The notes: generated from the sequence alone by a model not told the origin. DNA of 18,782 nucleotides from CAKTOF01 sp964544345 (GCA_964544345.1 CAZJBT010000028.1:1-18782), one strand, 5' to 3'. Shown: positions 1 through 7,303, numbered from the stretch's first letter. Made by a program: numbers and translations.

Positions 1-2142
1 GATTTTGTCGCCTGTCACCAGGCCTCTTATCTTGAGACGTATCCAATGGCGCAGGATCTCAAGCCGGGCGGCACCTTCCTGATCAACTGCGGCTATGACG
101 TCGAGCAGCTCGGGCAGGTACTGCCGGCCGATGCGAAGCGTTATATCGCGAACAACGACATTCAGGTCTACACCGTTGACGCTGCAAAGCTCGGCCAGGA
201 GCTTGGTCTCGGCAACAAGTTCAACATGATCCTGCAGGCCGCGTTCTTCAAGCTGGCGAACATCATTCCGATCGACGACGCCGAGCAATATATGAAAGAC
301 GCCATCGTCAAGACCTATGGTCACAAGGGCGAGGACGTCGTCTCCAAGAACAAGGCCGCGGTCGACGCGGGTCTTGCCAACCTCGTCAAGCTCGAGATCC
401 CGGAGAGCTGGAAGAACGCCGCCGACGAAGGCGCGGCTGCCGGCCTCGCCTGTGACGACCCCGAGATGAAGCAGTTCCTCGACGACGTGCTCGTCCCCGC
501 CAACGCCATGACCGGCGACACGATCCCCGTCTCGAAGCTCATGAAGCTCGCTGACGGTACGCTGCCGGCCGGCACTGCAGCCTATGAGAAGCGCGGTATC
601 TCCGCCGTTGCGCCGGAGTGGCTGCCTGAAAACTGCATCCAGTGCAACTTCTGCTCCTACGTCTGCCCGCACGCGGTCATCCGCCCGTTTGCCATGAACG
701 AGGCCGAGCTGGCCGACGCGCCCGAGGGCACGAAGTCTAAACCGATGGTCGGAAAGGGCGTCGACGGTCTGAGCTTCTCGATCCAGATCTCTGCGCTTGA
801 TTGCACGGGCTGCGGCTCCTGCGTCAACGTGTGCCCTGCCAAGGAGAAGGCGCTCAAGCTTGTCCCGATCAGCCGTGAGGCGCAGGCGCGCTATGATTAC
901 GCATTCCAAAATGTGGCAGAAAAACAGCTCCCGTTTGATGCCTCGACTGTCAAAGGCTCGCAGTTCCGTCAGCCGCTGTTTGAGTTTTCCGGCGCTTGCG
1001 CCGGCTGCGGCGAGACGCCGTACGCCAAGCTCGTCACGCAGCTCTTCGGCGACCGGATGTTCATTGCGAACGCCACCGGCTGCTCGTCCATCTGGGGCGG
1101 CTCTGCGCCGTCCACCCCGTACACCGTCAACAAGGCAGGACGTGGCCCGGCATGGTCGAACTCCCTGTTCGAGGATAACGCCGAGTATGGTCTCGGCGAG
1201 ACGATCGCAATGAAGCAGCGCCGTGCGCGTATGGCCGACATTGCCCGTAAGCTGATCGCAGTTCCCTACTGCGACGAGGAGATCGCTGCGGCCGCCCAGG
1301 ATTGGCTCGACAAGATGGAAGACGCCGAGGGATCAAGAACCGCCGGCGAAAAGCTGCTCGCGCTGTGCAAGGCCGCCGGTGAACGCGACTATACCGGCAC
1401 GCCATTCGAGGAGAACTGGCTCAAAAATGGTAAGAAGTGCCCGTGCGAGGCGTGCGGCTATGCGCGCGAGATCGTCGCGAATGCGGATCTGCTGACCAAG
1501 CCGTCCATGTGGATCTTTGGCGGCGACGGCTGGGCCTATGATATCGGCTACGGCGGTCTTGACCATGTTCTGGCCTCTGGTGAGAACGTCAACATCTTCG
1601 TGTTCGATACCGAGGTCTATTCCAACACCGGCGGCCAGTCCTCGAAGTCGACTCCGACTGGCGCGGTGGCTCAGTTTGCCGCCGCCGGTAAGGAGACGAA
1701 GAAGAAGGATCTCGCGCAGATCGCCATGACCTATGGCTACGTCTATGTCGCACAGGTCGCCATGGGTGCAGACTACAATCAGACGCTCAAGGCGATCCGC
1801 GAGGCGGAGAGCTACGATGGCCCATCGATCGTCATCGCATACGCTCCCTGCATCAACCACGGCGCCAAGGCAGGTATGGGGAAGTCGATGGAGACCATGA
1901 AGCGCGCCGTCGAGGCAGGCTACTGGTTCCTGTTCCGCTACGATCCGCGCAAGGAGAAGCCGTTCCAGCTCGACTCTAAAGCGCCGAAGGGCAGTTATAT
2001 CGACTATATCATGAGCGAAGTTCGCTACAGCTCGCTCAAGCTCGCCTTCCCGGATCGCGCCGGCGCGCTGTTTGAGAAGGCTGAGGAGGAATCCAAGGAG
2101 AAGTACGAGCAGCTCGTTCGCCGCGGAGAAAACGGCGTTTAA
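1..2142 (+). CDS. nifJ: Pyruvate:ferredoxin (flavodoxin) oxidoreductase, C-terminal part (5' end outside window)
   Basis: This enzyme decarboxylates pyruvate to acetyl-CoA and CO2 and passes electrons to ferredoxin or flavodoxin in the cytoplasm of anaerobes. The frame is open from base 1, so the ATG at 46 is internal. About 713 residues of a family of roughly 1,170-1,200 are present. In order: the end of the gamma domain (about 1-600); a two-cluster ferredoxin domain with CIQCNFCSYVCP (from 634) and CTGCGSCVNVCP (from 802); then the thiamine-diphosphate domain. Cysteines for the proximal 4Fe-4S cluster are visible in CAGCGE (997-1008), ATGCSS (C at 1081) and PCINHG (C at 1849). The TPP/Mg motif GGDGWAYDIGYGG starts near 1519 and continues into DTEVYSNTGGQ. 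All expected ligands are intact. It is monocistronic at the 3' side, with a strong terminator 22 bp after the stop. Function is near certain. Confidence 0.97.
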   Translation, partial: DFVACHQASYLETYPMAQDLKPGGTFLINCGYDVEQLGQVLPADAKRYIANNDIQVYTVDAAKLGQELGLGNKFNMILQAAFFKLANIIPIDDAEQYMKDAIVKTYGHKGEDVVSKNKAAVDAGLANLVKLEIPESWKNAADEGAAAGLACDDPEMKQFLDDVLVPANAMTGDTIPVSKLMKLADGTLPAGTAAYEKRGISAVAPEWLPENCIQCNFCSYVCPHAVIRPFAMNEAELADAPEGTKSKPMVGKGVDGLSFSIQISALDCTGCGSCVNVCPAKEKALKLVPISREAQARYDYAFQNVAEKQLPFDASTVKGSQFRQPLFEFSGACAGCGETPYAKLVTQLFGDRMFIANATGCSSIWGGSAPSTPYTVNKAGRGPAWSNSLFEDNAEYGLGETIAMKQRRARMADIARKLIAVPYCDEEIAAAAQDWLDKMEDAEGSRTAGEKLLALCKAAGERDYTGTPFEENWLKNGKKCPCEACGYAREIVANADLLTKPSMWIFGGDGWAYDIGYGGLDHVLASGENVNIFVFDTEVYSNTGGQSSKSTPTGAVAQFAAAGKETKKKDLAQIAMTYGYVYVAQVAMGADYNQTLKAIREAESYDGPSIVIAYAPCINHGAKAGMGKSMETMKRAVEAGYWFLFRYDPRKEKPFQLDSKAPKGSYIDYIMSEVRYSSLKLAFPDRAGALFEKAEEESKEKYEQLVRRGENGV

Positions 2143-2164
2143 CGTATCAGCTATAAAACAAATG

Positions 2165-2201
2165 CGCCTCGGTTCGGGCTTGCCGAACCGAGGCGTTTTT
2201 T
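2165..2201 (+). terminator. Rho-independent terminator after nifJ
   Basis: A perfect 13-bp stem (CGCCTCGGTTCGG / CCGAACCGAGGCG) with a 5-nt GCTTG loop is followed directly by six T. It lies 22 bp after the nifJ stop. Read on the other strand the stem is followed by GCATTTGTTTTA, so it may also weakly stop the leftward arsC transcript. Confidence 0.95.
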
Positions 2202-2421
2202 CAGTAAAAGATCGCTATATCCATTGAAAAAGCAGAGAGAATCGTGGCAGCGCGGCCGAAACGCAAGGCGATCGGCACCAAATCAGTCGATTCTCGCGAA
2301 ACCAAGGACAGATGCGCAGCGGCGGGACATGTGATCCGTCTGCTTGCCGTGCCTGCGCTTGGGATCGGGATGCTGATGGAACATACGATTCCGGGAATCT
2401 GGCCAGCGCCCGGCAACAGGC
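2202..2421. other. Intergenic stretch with no recognised content
   Basis: These 220 bp lie between the nifJ terminator and the end of the leftward ArsC-like gene. Short open frames cross it on both strands. None has a convincing ribosome site or a recognisable product, and I see no clear hairpin, promoter or repeat. Confidence 0.5.
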
Positions 2422-2763
2422 TCACGTCCACGTCTCCCAAACATCAGGGCGATAGCCGACGGTGGCCTGTCTGCCGTTGCGGACAACGGGCGCTTTGATG
2501 AGCTTCTGATTGTCAAAGAGCTTGTCCTCTTTGGCCGCAGCGTCGTCCATATAGCGCATCAGGTCGATCTCCGGTGCCTTGGCGTCCCAGTCGATCAGGC
2601 TGTCGACACCTCCGACGGCGCGCAGTACGCTGTCAAATTCCCCGCCCGACATGCCGTATTTCGCAAGATCGATCGACTGGAACTTGATCCTGCGCTCTTT
2701 AAACCAGCGCTCGGCTTTTTTTGTATCGAAGGACTTGCTTGTCCCGAAGATCTGGATATTCAA
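2422..2763 (-). CDS. ArsC/Spx-fold (arsenate reductase family) protein lacking the active-site cysteine
   Basis: This is a 113-aa protein of the thioredoxin-like ArsC/YffB/Spx family. Supporting sequence includes the N-terminal strand and loop NIQIFGTSKSFDTKKAERWF, the helix KERRIKFQSIDL, and the C-terminal APVVRNGRQATVGYRPDVW segment that resembles the arsenate reductase cis-proline region. The start is taken as TTG at 2763. It sits inside the truA stop (TTGA overlap) and has GGAGG 7 nt upstream within the truA 3' end. The longer frame that begins near 3075 reads out of frame through truA. The residue where related proteins, as I remember them, carry the redox cysteine (KCFDT) is serine here (KSFDT). 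The whole protein contains no cysteine, so classical thiol-based arsenate reduction is unlikely. Role unknown; a regulatory or binding function is possible. The family call is firm, the function is not. Confidence 0.85.
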   Translation of the reverse strand: MNIQIFGTSKSFDTKKAERWFKERRIKFQSIDLAKYGMSGGEFDSVLRAVGGVDSLIDWDAKAPEIDLMRYMDDAAAKEDKLFDNQKLIKAPVVRNGRQATVGYRPDVWETWT

Positions 2764-3497
2764 TAGACTACCTCCATCAGGCAAAGACCCTGCGCCGGCG
2801 CGGTCGAACCGGATCGCTGCCGATCCAGCGAGACAAGCGCCCGCTCCACGGAAGCGGCTTCGCGCTGCCCCAGCCCCACCTCGACCAGCGTTCCGGTCAG
2901 GATGCGCACCATATTGTACAAAAAGCCGTCGCCCGTGACCGTCAGGCGGACTTCCTCGCCCATGCGCTCTATCTTCAGCGCCATGATCGTCCGAACGGTC
3001 GACTTCTTCTTTCCGTGCGACGTGCAGAAGGCTGCAAAATCGTGCGTGCCGAGCAGCGGAATCGCTGCTTCGCACATCGCGTCCACATCCAGCGGTGCCG
3101 GCATATGCCAGAGGTAATTCCGCTCAAACACGTTCGGCACGTCGGAGTTCCAGATGCGGTAGCAATACGTCTTGCTCCGCGCGGACAGCCGCGCGTGAAA
3201 GCGCGGTGGCGCGTCCATGACCGAAAGCGCACCGATATCCGTGGGGAGATACGTTCGCAGACCATGTAGGATCTCATCCGCCGACAGCTCTGTCTCCGCA
3301 CGAAAGCTCACGACCTGCCCCATTGCGTGCGCGCCGGCATCCGTTCGGCCGCTGCCTGCGGCCTCGACCGGCGCGCCAAGCAGTCGGGAGAGCACGGCCT
3401 CAATCTTCCCCTGGATCGTATTGGTCGTGTTCCCCTGCCGTTGCCAGCCGCGGTAACGCGTTCCGTCATAGCTCAGAACCGCCTTGAAATTTTTCAT
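2760..3497 (-). CDS. truA: tRNA pseudouridine(38-40) synthase TruA
   Basis: TruA converts uridines 38-40 of the tRNA anticodon arm to pseudouridine. The 245-aa length is normal for the family. The N-terminal YDGTRYRGWQRQ (residues 10-21) and the catalytic motif GSGRTDAGAHA, with the nucleophilic aspartate at residue 53, are both intact. The C-terminal half has the usual GDGFLYNMVRILTGTLVEVG segment. The ATG at 3497 overlaps the TGA of the 38-aa upstream gene (ATGA). The stop overlaps the TTG start of the ArsC-like gene, so the three genes look translationally coupled. Confidence 0.97.
   Translation of the reverse strand: MKNFKAVLSYDGTRYRGWQRQGNTTNTIQGKIEAVLSRLLGAPVEAAGSGRTDAGAHAMGQVVSFRAETELSADEILHGLRTYLPTDIGALSVMDAPPRFHARLSARSKTYCYRIWNSDVPNVFERNYLWHMPAPLDVDAMCEAAIPLLGTHDFAAFCTSHGKKKSTVRTIMALKIERMGEEVRLTVTGDGFLYNMVRILTGTLVEVGLGQREAASVERALVSLDRQRSGSTAPAQGLCLMEVVY
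2771..2775 (-). promoter_or_regulatory. Ribosome binding site that fixes the TTG start of the ArsC-like gene
   Basis: GGAGG on the minus strand lies inside the last codons of truA, 7 nt before TTG at 2763. There is no in-frame ATG near the conserved N-terminus, so this site decides the start. Confidence 0.8.
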
Positions 3498-3610
3498 TCT
3501 TCCTCCAGCATTGCGTAGGCTTCCGGCTCATTGTCCGCCGAGAACAGGAAGTTGCCCGCGCAGTCGTATGCTTCTACATGACCTGCGACATAACGGAATT
3601 TGACGCCCAT
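3494..3610 (-). CDS. 38-aa orphan protein upstream of truA
   Basis: This short frame starts MGVKFRYVAGHVEAYD, continues with CAGNFLFSADNEPEAYAMLEEE, and ends in a TGA that shares ATGA with the truA start. The codon choice matches the neighbours (GC-rich third positions), and the sequence suggests a beta-hairpin followed by a short helix. An upstream in-frame GTG at 3616 is an alternative start. The ribosome site is weak (AAGAAAG or GCGGGTG). A -10-like TATACT and a palindrome lie just upstream. I do not recognise the family. The start/stop coupling with truA is the best argument that it is translated. Confidence 0.65.
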   Translation of the reverse strand: MGVKFRYVAGHVEAYDCAGNFLFSADNEPEAYAMLEEE

Positions 3611-3642
3611 GACCACACCCGCTTTCTTGTTGGTATGGTCAG

Positions 3643-3676
3643 AGTATACCGCAGATCATGTCCAATAATCCGGACT
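3643..3676 (-). promoter_or_regulatory. Candidate promoter/operator for the orphan-truA-arsC unit
   Basis: On the minus strand the 18-bp imperfect palindrome AGTCCGGATTATTGGACA (3676 to 3659) is followed after 10 bp by TATACT (3648-3643), a good -10 hexamer about 32 nt before the ATG. No good -35 exists: the hexamer at 17-bp spacing is GGATTA, inside the palindrome. A near-identical palindrome with the same spacing occurs at 7517-7550. It starts right after the stop codon of the lipase gene. Confidence 0.5.
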
Positions 3677-4591
3677 TTACAGCTTTGATTCCAGCCAATC
3701 GAGGATGTCGGAAAAGACCTCCTGTTTGTTCGACTCATTGAGCATTTCATGGCGGCCTTCAGGATAGAGCTTACAGGCAACATCCTTCATGCCTGCCTTT
3801 TTAAATTCCTTCGCGGTACGCTCGACGCCCTTTCCGCTCGCGCCGACTGGGTCGTGCGCGCCGGCGAAGAAAAACACAGGCAGATCCTTTTTCATCTTCT
3901 CGAGGTTGGCGCGCTTTTGGATCATGCGGATGCCGAGCAGCATATCGCGCGCAAGGCCGATGGTCGGTACAAAGCCGCACTTCGGGTCAGCCTCATACGC
4001 GTCCACGACCTCGGGCACGGAGCAGATCCAATCGTTCGGCGTACGCGCATCCGGGAACTGCCGGTTGTACGCACCGAAGATCAGACTCTGGATCAGCGGA
4101 CTGCGGCCGGTATCTGTGAAGCGCTTCGACTCCATGTCGCACACGCCGATGCCGATGGTCAGCATGACCGGCTTCTGCCAGCCGGTACCGGAGATGATCG
4201 CGCCGGAAATCCCGCTGTCCGGGTAACGGAACAAATATGTGCGGGTCAGGAATGAGCCCATGCTGTGACCCAAGATGAAGTATGGCACGTTCGGCCAGAG
4301 CTGTCGGGTGCGCTTGGTCAATGCATAGACGTCCTTGACCACGGCGTCCCAGCCGCCGTAAAAGTAGCCCTCAATGCAGCCGTCTGAGACAGATCCGCCG
4401 TGACCCATGTGATCCTCTGCCACGACTAAAATACCGTGTGCATTCAGGAACCGCGCGAACTCGTCATAGCGGCCGATGTGCTCGGCGATGCCGTGAACAA
4501 TCTGCACGATCGCACGCAGCTCACCCTCTGGCTCCCATGAGCCGCAGTGGATCTTTCCCTTGCCCGCGGAATCGAGATAAAACTCTGTCAT
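3677..4591 (-). CDS. Alpha/beta hydrolase, monoacylglycerol lipase / lysophospholipase type
   Basis: This 304-aa serine hydrolase has the Hydrolase_4 (monoglyceride lipase) pattern. The oxyanion segment is IVHGIAEHIGRY (residues 31-42), and AEDHMGHGGS follows at 58-67. The nucleophile elbow GHSMGS has serine 110. The likely catalytic acid is Asp247 (FAGAHDPVG) and the likely base is His281 (YPEGRHEML). There is no signal peptide, so it is probably cytoplasmic. The ATG at 4591 is preceded by AAAGGAGG. It is divergent from glpK with only 85 bp between the start codons. Since these enzymes release glycerol from monoacylglycerols, a link to glycerol kinase is plausible but inferred. Substrate cannot be fixed from sequence; a lysophospholipase or other esterase is possible. 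Confidence 0.88.
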   Translation of the reverse strand: MTEFYLDSAGKGKIHCGSWEPEGELRAIVQIVHGIAEHIGRYDEFARFLNAHGILVVAEDHMGHGGSVSDGCIEGYFYGGWDAVVKDVYALTKRTRQLWPNVPYFILGHSMGSFLTRTYLFRYPDSGISGAIISGTGWQKPVMLTIGIGVCDMESKRFTDTGRSPLIQSLIFGAYNRQFPDARTPNDWICSVPEVVDAYEADPKCGFVPTIGLARDMLLGIRMIQKRANLEKMKKDLPVFFFAGAHDPVGASGKGVERTAKEFKKAGMKDVACKLYPEGRHEMLNESNKQEVFSDILDWLESKL

Positions 4592-4616
4592 TTGGCGCCG
4601 CCTCCTTTATTTCTGG

Positions 4617-4650
4617 TTGACATTATACCGCATTTTTGTCAAACTATAAA
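4617..4650. promoter_or_regulatory. Divergent lipase/glpK control region with an inverted repeat
   Basis: TTGACA (4617-4622) and TGTCAA (4637-4642) form a 6-bp inverted repeat with a 14-bp centre. For the leftward lipase gene, TATAAT (4627-4622) is a consensus -10, with TTTATA (4650-4645) at 17-bp spacing as a weak -35. The repeat flanks that -10. For glpK, TTGACA could serve as -35, but no good -10 stands at 16-18 bp. It could be an operator for a shared regulator. Confidence 0.45.
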
Positions 4651-4661
4651 GTAGATTTTAC

Positions 4662-4673
4662 AAGGAAGTGATC
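4662..4673 (+). promoter_or_regulatory. Ribosome binding site that decides the glpK start
   Basis: AAGGAAGTGATC differs at one base from the full complement of the usual 16S 3' end. It contains the upstream GTG (4668) within itself, which argues against that GTG as start and for ATG at 4677. Confidence 0.75.
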
Positions 4674-4676
4674 GAA

Positions 4677-6203
4677 ATGGACGGCTACGTCCTCGCGCTT
4701 GACCAGGGCACCACCAGCTCACGCGCCATCATCTTTGACCGGAGCGGCTCCATTGTGACCAAGGCGCAGTATCCGCTCGAGCAGCACTACCCCCGGCCCG
4801 GCTGGGTCGAGCACGATCCGGCGGAGATCCTCTCCACCCAGATGCTCGCCATGTCTGAGGCTTTTGAAAAAAGCGGTCTGTCTCCCACCGACATCGCCTG
4901 CATCGGCATCACGAACCAGCGGGAGACGACGATCCTCTGGGACAAGGTCACAGGCAAGCCCGTCTGTAACGCCATTGTCTGGCAGTGCCGCCGCACTGCC
5001 GCGATCTGCGAGCAGTTAGAGCGCGACGGGATGCGGGACTATATCCACCAAAAGACCGGCTTGATCATCGACCCGTATTTTTCCGGTACGAAAATCAAAT
5101 GGCTGCTGGATGCACATCCGGGTCTGCGTGAGCGCGCAGCGCGCGGCGAGATCCTGTTCGGCACCGTCGACGCCTGGCTGATCTGGAACCTGACCGGCGG
5201 AAAGGCTCATGTCACGGACTACTCCAATGCTTCGCGTACAATGCTCTTTGACCTTGACCGGCTCGACTGGAACGAGGATATCTGCCGCGCGCTCGGTATC
5301 CCAACGGCGATGCTGCCGCGGCCTGTTGGCAACAGCGAGCCTTATGGCAAGGTCGCGCCGGGACTCGGCGGGCTAAGCGCGCTGGCCGGCATCCCGATCT
5401 GCGGCGCAGCGGGTGACCAGCAGGCCGCGCTGTTCGGGCAGGCCTGCTTTGAGCCGGGCATGGCGAAAAACACCTACGGAACCGGCTGCTTTACGCTGAT
5501 GAACATCGGTTCAAAGAGCGTCCGCTCCTCCAACGGCCTGCTCTCCACCGTCGGCTGGTCCATTGGCGGCAAAACATCCTATGTGCTTGAGGGCAGCGCG
5601 TTCAACGCCGGCTCCGCGATCCAATGGCTGCGCGACGCCTGCGGCGTCATCGGCACGGCGCATGAGTGCGATCTACAGGCCGAGACGCTTGCAGATAACC
5701 AGGGCGTCTATTTCGTACCTGCCTTCACTGGACTTGGCGCGCCGTACTGGGACGCGGCGGCACGCGGCGGCTTTTTCGGACTGACACGCGGCTCGGGCAA
5801 GGCTGCGCTCTGCCGCGCCGTGCTCGAGTCCATCGCCTACGAGGTGCGCGACCTAGTCGACACCATGAACCTTGACACAGGCGTTCCCATCCGTGAACTG
5901 CGCGTCGACGGCGGCGCATGTGTCAGCGATTTTATGCTGCAGTTCCAGTCCGACCTGCTGGCCATCCCGGTCAACCGCCCGGAAAACGTCGAGACGACGG
6001 CGCTTGGCGCGGCCTATCTCGCCGGTCTGGCCGCAGGCGTTTGGAGCGGCACGGACGAGCTGTCCCGCATCCGGAAGTCCGAGCGCGAATTCACGCCCGC
6101 GATGACGCAGGAAGCACGGCAGGCGCTCTATACAAAATGGAAAAAGGCCGTTGCACTCGCACGTGCCTGGGGCGCGGACGAGACAGGAGGCACAGCGCTT
6201 TGA
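4677..6203 (+). CDS. glpK: Glycerol kinase
   Basis: GlpK phosphorylates glycerol to sn-glycerol 3-phosphate with ATP in the cytoplasm. The 508 residues from ATG 4677 match the family length. The FGGY-kinase N-terminal ATP loop LALDQGTTSSRAI is intact. The glycerol-contacting segments ITNQRETT and WQCRRT are present, as are GAAGDQQAALFG, KNTYGTGCF, and the C-terminal RVDGGACVSDFMLQFQSD / ETTALGAAYLAGLA motifs. The region before GDQQAALFG reads GLGGLSALAGIPICGAA. It lacks the DWHFYG-like histidine that low-GC Gram-positive enzymes use for HPr-dependent phosphorylation, so it looks more like the enterobacterial form. No glpF, glpD or glpO is in view. The TGA overlaps the TTG start of the next gene. 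Confidence 0.97.
   Translation: MDGYVLALDQGTTSSRAIIFDRSGSIVTKAQYPLEQHYPRPGWVEHDPAEILSTQMLAMSEAFEKSGLSPTDIACIGITNQRETTILWDKVTGKPVCNAIVWQCRRTAAICEQLERDGMRDYIHQKTGLIIDPYFSGTKIKWLLDAHPGLRERAARGEILFGTVDAWLIWNLTGGKAHVTDYSNASRTMLFDLDRLDWNEDICRALGIPTAMLPRPVGNSEPYGKVAPGLGGLSALAGIPICGAAGDQQAALFGQACFEPGMAKNTYGTGCFTLMNIGSKSVRSSNGLLSTVGWSIGGKTSYVLEGSAFNAGSAIQWLRDACGVIGTAHECDLQAETLADNQGVYFVPAFTGLGAPYWDAAARGGFFGLTRGSGKAALCRAVLESIAYEVRDLVDTMNLDTGVPIRELRVDGGACVSDFMLQFQSDLLAIPVNRPENVETTALGAAYLAGLAAGVWSGTDELSRIRKSEREFTPAMTQEARQALYTKWKKAVALARAWGADETGGTAL
6185..6190 (+). promoter_or_regulatory. Ribosome binding site that fixes the TTG start of the aldo/keto reductase
   Basis: A consensus AGGAGG in the last codons of glpK lies 9 nt before TTG at 6200. 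The next ATG (residue 9) would remove the conserved first strand (KLGFGCMRLP), so TTG is preferred. Confidence 0.8.
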
Positions 6204-7303
6204 GCAAGCTTGGCTTTGGCTGCATGCGTCTGCCAATGGTGGACGGCCCGGACAGCGAGGTCGATCTGGCGGAGTTTGCGCGCATGGTCGACTGTTATTT
6301 GGGCGCAGGCTTCCGTTATTTCGACACAGCGCATGTCTACCTCGGCGGAAAAAGCGAGACTGCGCTGCGTGACGCGCTGGTTCGGCGTTATCCGCGCGAT
6401 TCATTTTGCCTGACTGATAAGCTTTCTGGAAGCTGCTTCAACTCAGAAGCGGAGATTTTTGAGCTGTTCGAGACACAGCTCGCCGCTGTCGGTGTGGACT
6501 ATTTCGACTGCTATCTGATGCACTCGCAGACGGCAGAGGTTTATGCGAAATTTCAGCGGCTCCATGCCTATGAGGCTGCGGCTAAGCTGAAGGCCGAGGG
6601 GCGCATCCGGCATGTTGGGATCTCGTTTCACGACAAGCCGGATATGCTGGCGCAGATCCTGACCGAGCACCCGGAGATCGAAGTCGTGCAGATCCAGCTC
6701 AACTACCTCGACTTTGACAATCCGAGCATCGAGAGCGGCGCGGTCTACGAGGTCTGCCGCCGTTTCGGCAAGCCGGTGTTCGTTATGGAACCGGTCAAGG
6801 GCGGCGGTCTGGCCAACCTTCCGGATGAGGCAGCAAAGATTTTTGCGGCGCTTGGCTCCAGCAGCGCGGCGAGCTACGCTCTCCGCTACTGCGCGGGCTT
6901 TGAGGGCGTCGAAATGGTTCTCAGCGGCATGAGCGACGTGACGCAGATGAAGGACAACCTGCGCGCGATGCAGCCGTTTCAGCCGCTCAGCGTACCGGAG
7001 CTAGATGCGATCGAGCGCGTGCGCGAAGTTTTGAAGCGGCAGAACACCGTCGCCTGCACGGCCTGCCGCTACTGTGTCGCGGGCTGCCCGAAGCAGATCC
7101 CGATCCCCGATCTATTCTCATGCCTGAATACAAAACGGATCTATCATGACTGGAACAGCGACTACTACTACAATGTGCACACGAATGGGCGTGGGCGCGC
7201 TTCTGACTGCGTCGGCTGCCGCCGCTGCGCGCGCATCTGCCCGCAGCACCTCCCCATCCCCGAGCTTATGAATGAAGTCGCCGCCGCATTTGAAACAGCG
7301 TGA
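6200..7303 (+). CDS. Aldo/keto reductase with C-terminal 2x[4Fe-4S] ferredoxin domain
   Basis: This 367-aa cytoplasmic oxidoreductase starts at TTG 6200, overlapping the glpK stop (TTGA). The barrel domain spans about residues 1-275 and keeps the catalytic tetrad: Asp42 and Tyr47 (YFDTAHVY), Lys74 (LTDKLSG) and His108 (CYLMHSQ). The C-terminal domain carries CTACRYCVAGCP (Cys 286, 289, 292, 296) and CVGCRRCARICP (Cys 337, 340, 343, 347), each followed by a LPIP-like loop, which predicts two 4Fe-4S clusters. This fusion is common in strict anaerobes, where the clusters may connect nicotinamide chemistry to ferredoxin; the physiological substrate is generally unknown. Coupling to glpK hints at a three-carbon carbonyl or polyol substrate, but that is only context. 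Confidence 0.93.
   Translation: MSKLGFGCMRLPMVDGPDSEVDLAEFARMVDCYLGAGFRYFDTAHVYLGGKSETALRDALVRRYPRDSFCLTDKLSGSCFNSEAEIFELFETQLAAVGVDYFDCYLMHSQTAEVYAKFQRLHAYEAAAKLKAEGRIRHVGISFHDKPDMLAQILTEHPEIEVVQIQLNYLDFDNPSIESGAVYEVCRRFGKPVFVMEPVKGGGLANLPDEAAKIFAALGSSSAASYALRYCAGFEGVEMVLSGMSDVTQMKDNLRAMQPFQPLSVPELDAIERVREVLKRQNTVACTACRYCVAGCPKQIPIPDLFSCLNTKRIYHDWNSDYYYNVHTNGRGRASDCVGCRRCARICPQHLPIPELMNEVAAAFETA

Noticed and set aside
2201..2516. Short open frames between nifJ and the ArsC-like gene
   Set aside because: No ribosome site, no conserved pattern, and overlapping frames on both strands. They look like chance.
2764..3075. N-terminal extension of the ArsC-like protein into truA
   Set aside because: It reads truA in another frame. 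The conserved fold starts at the TTG at 2763, which has a good ribosome site.
5918..6199. N-terminal extension of the aldo/keto reductase into glpK
   Set aside because: It reads glpK in another frame with an Arg-rich product. The barrel starts at TTG 6200.
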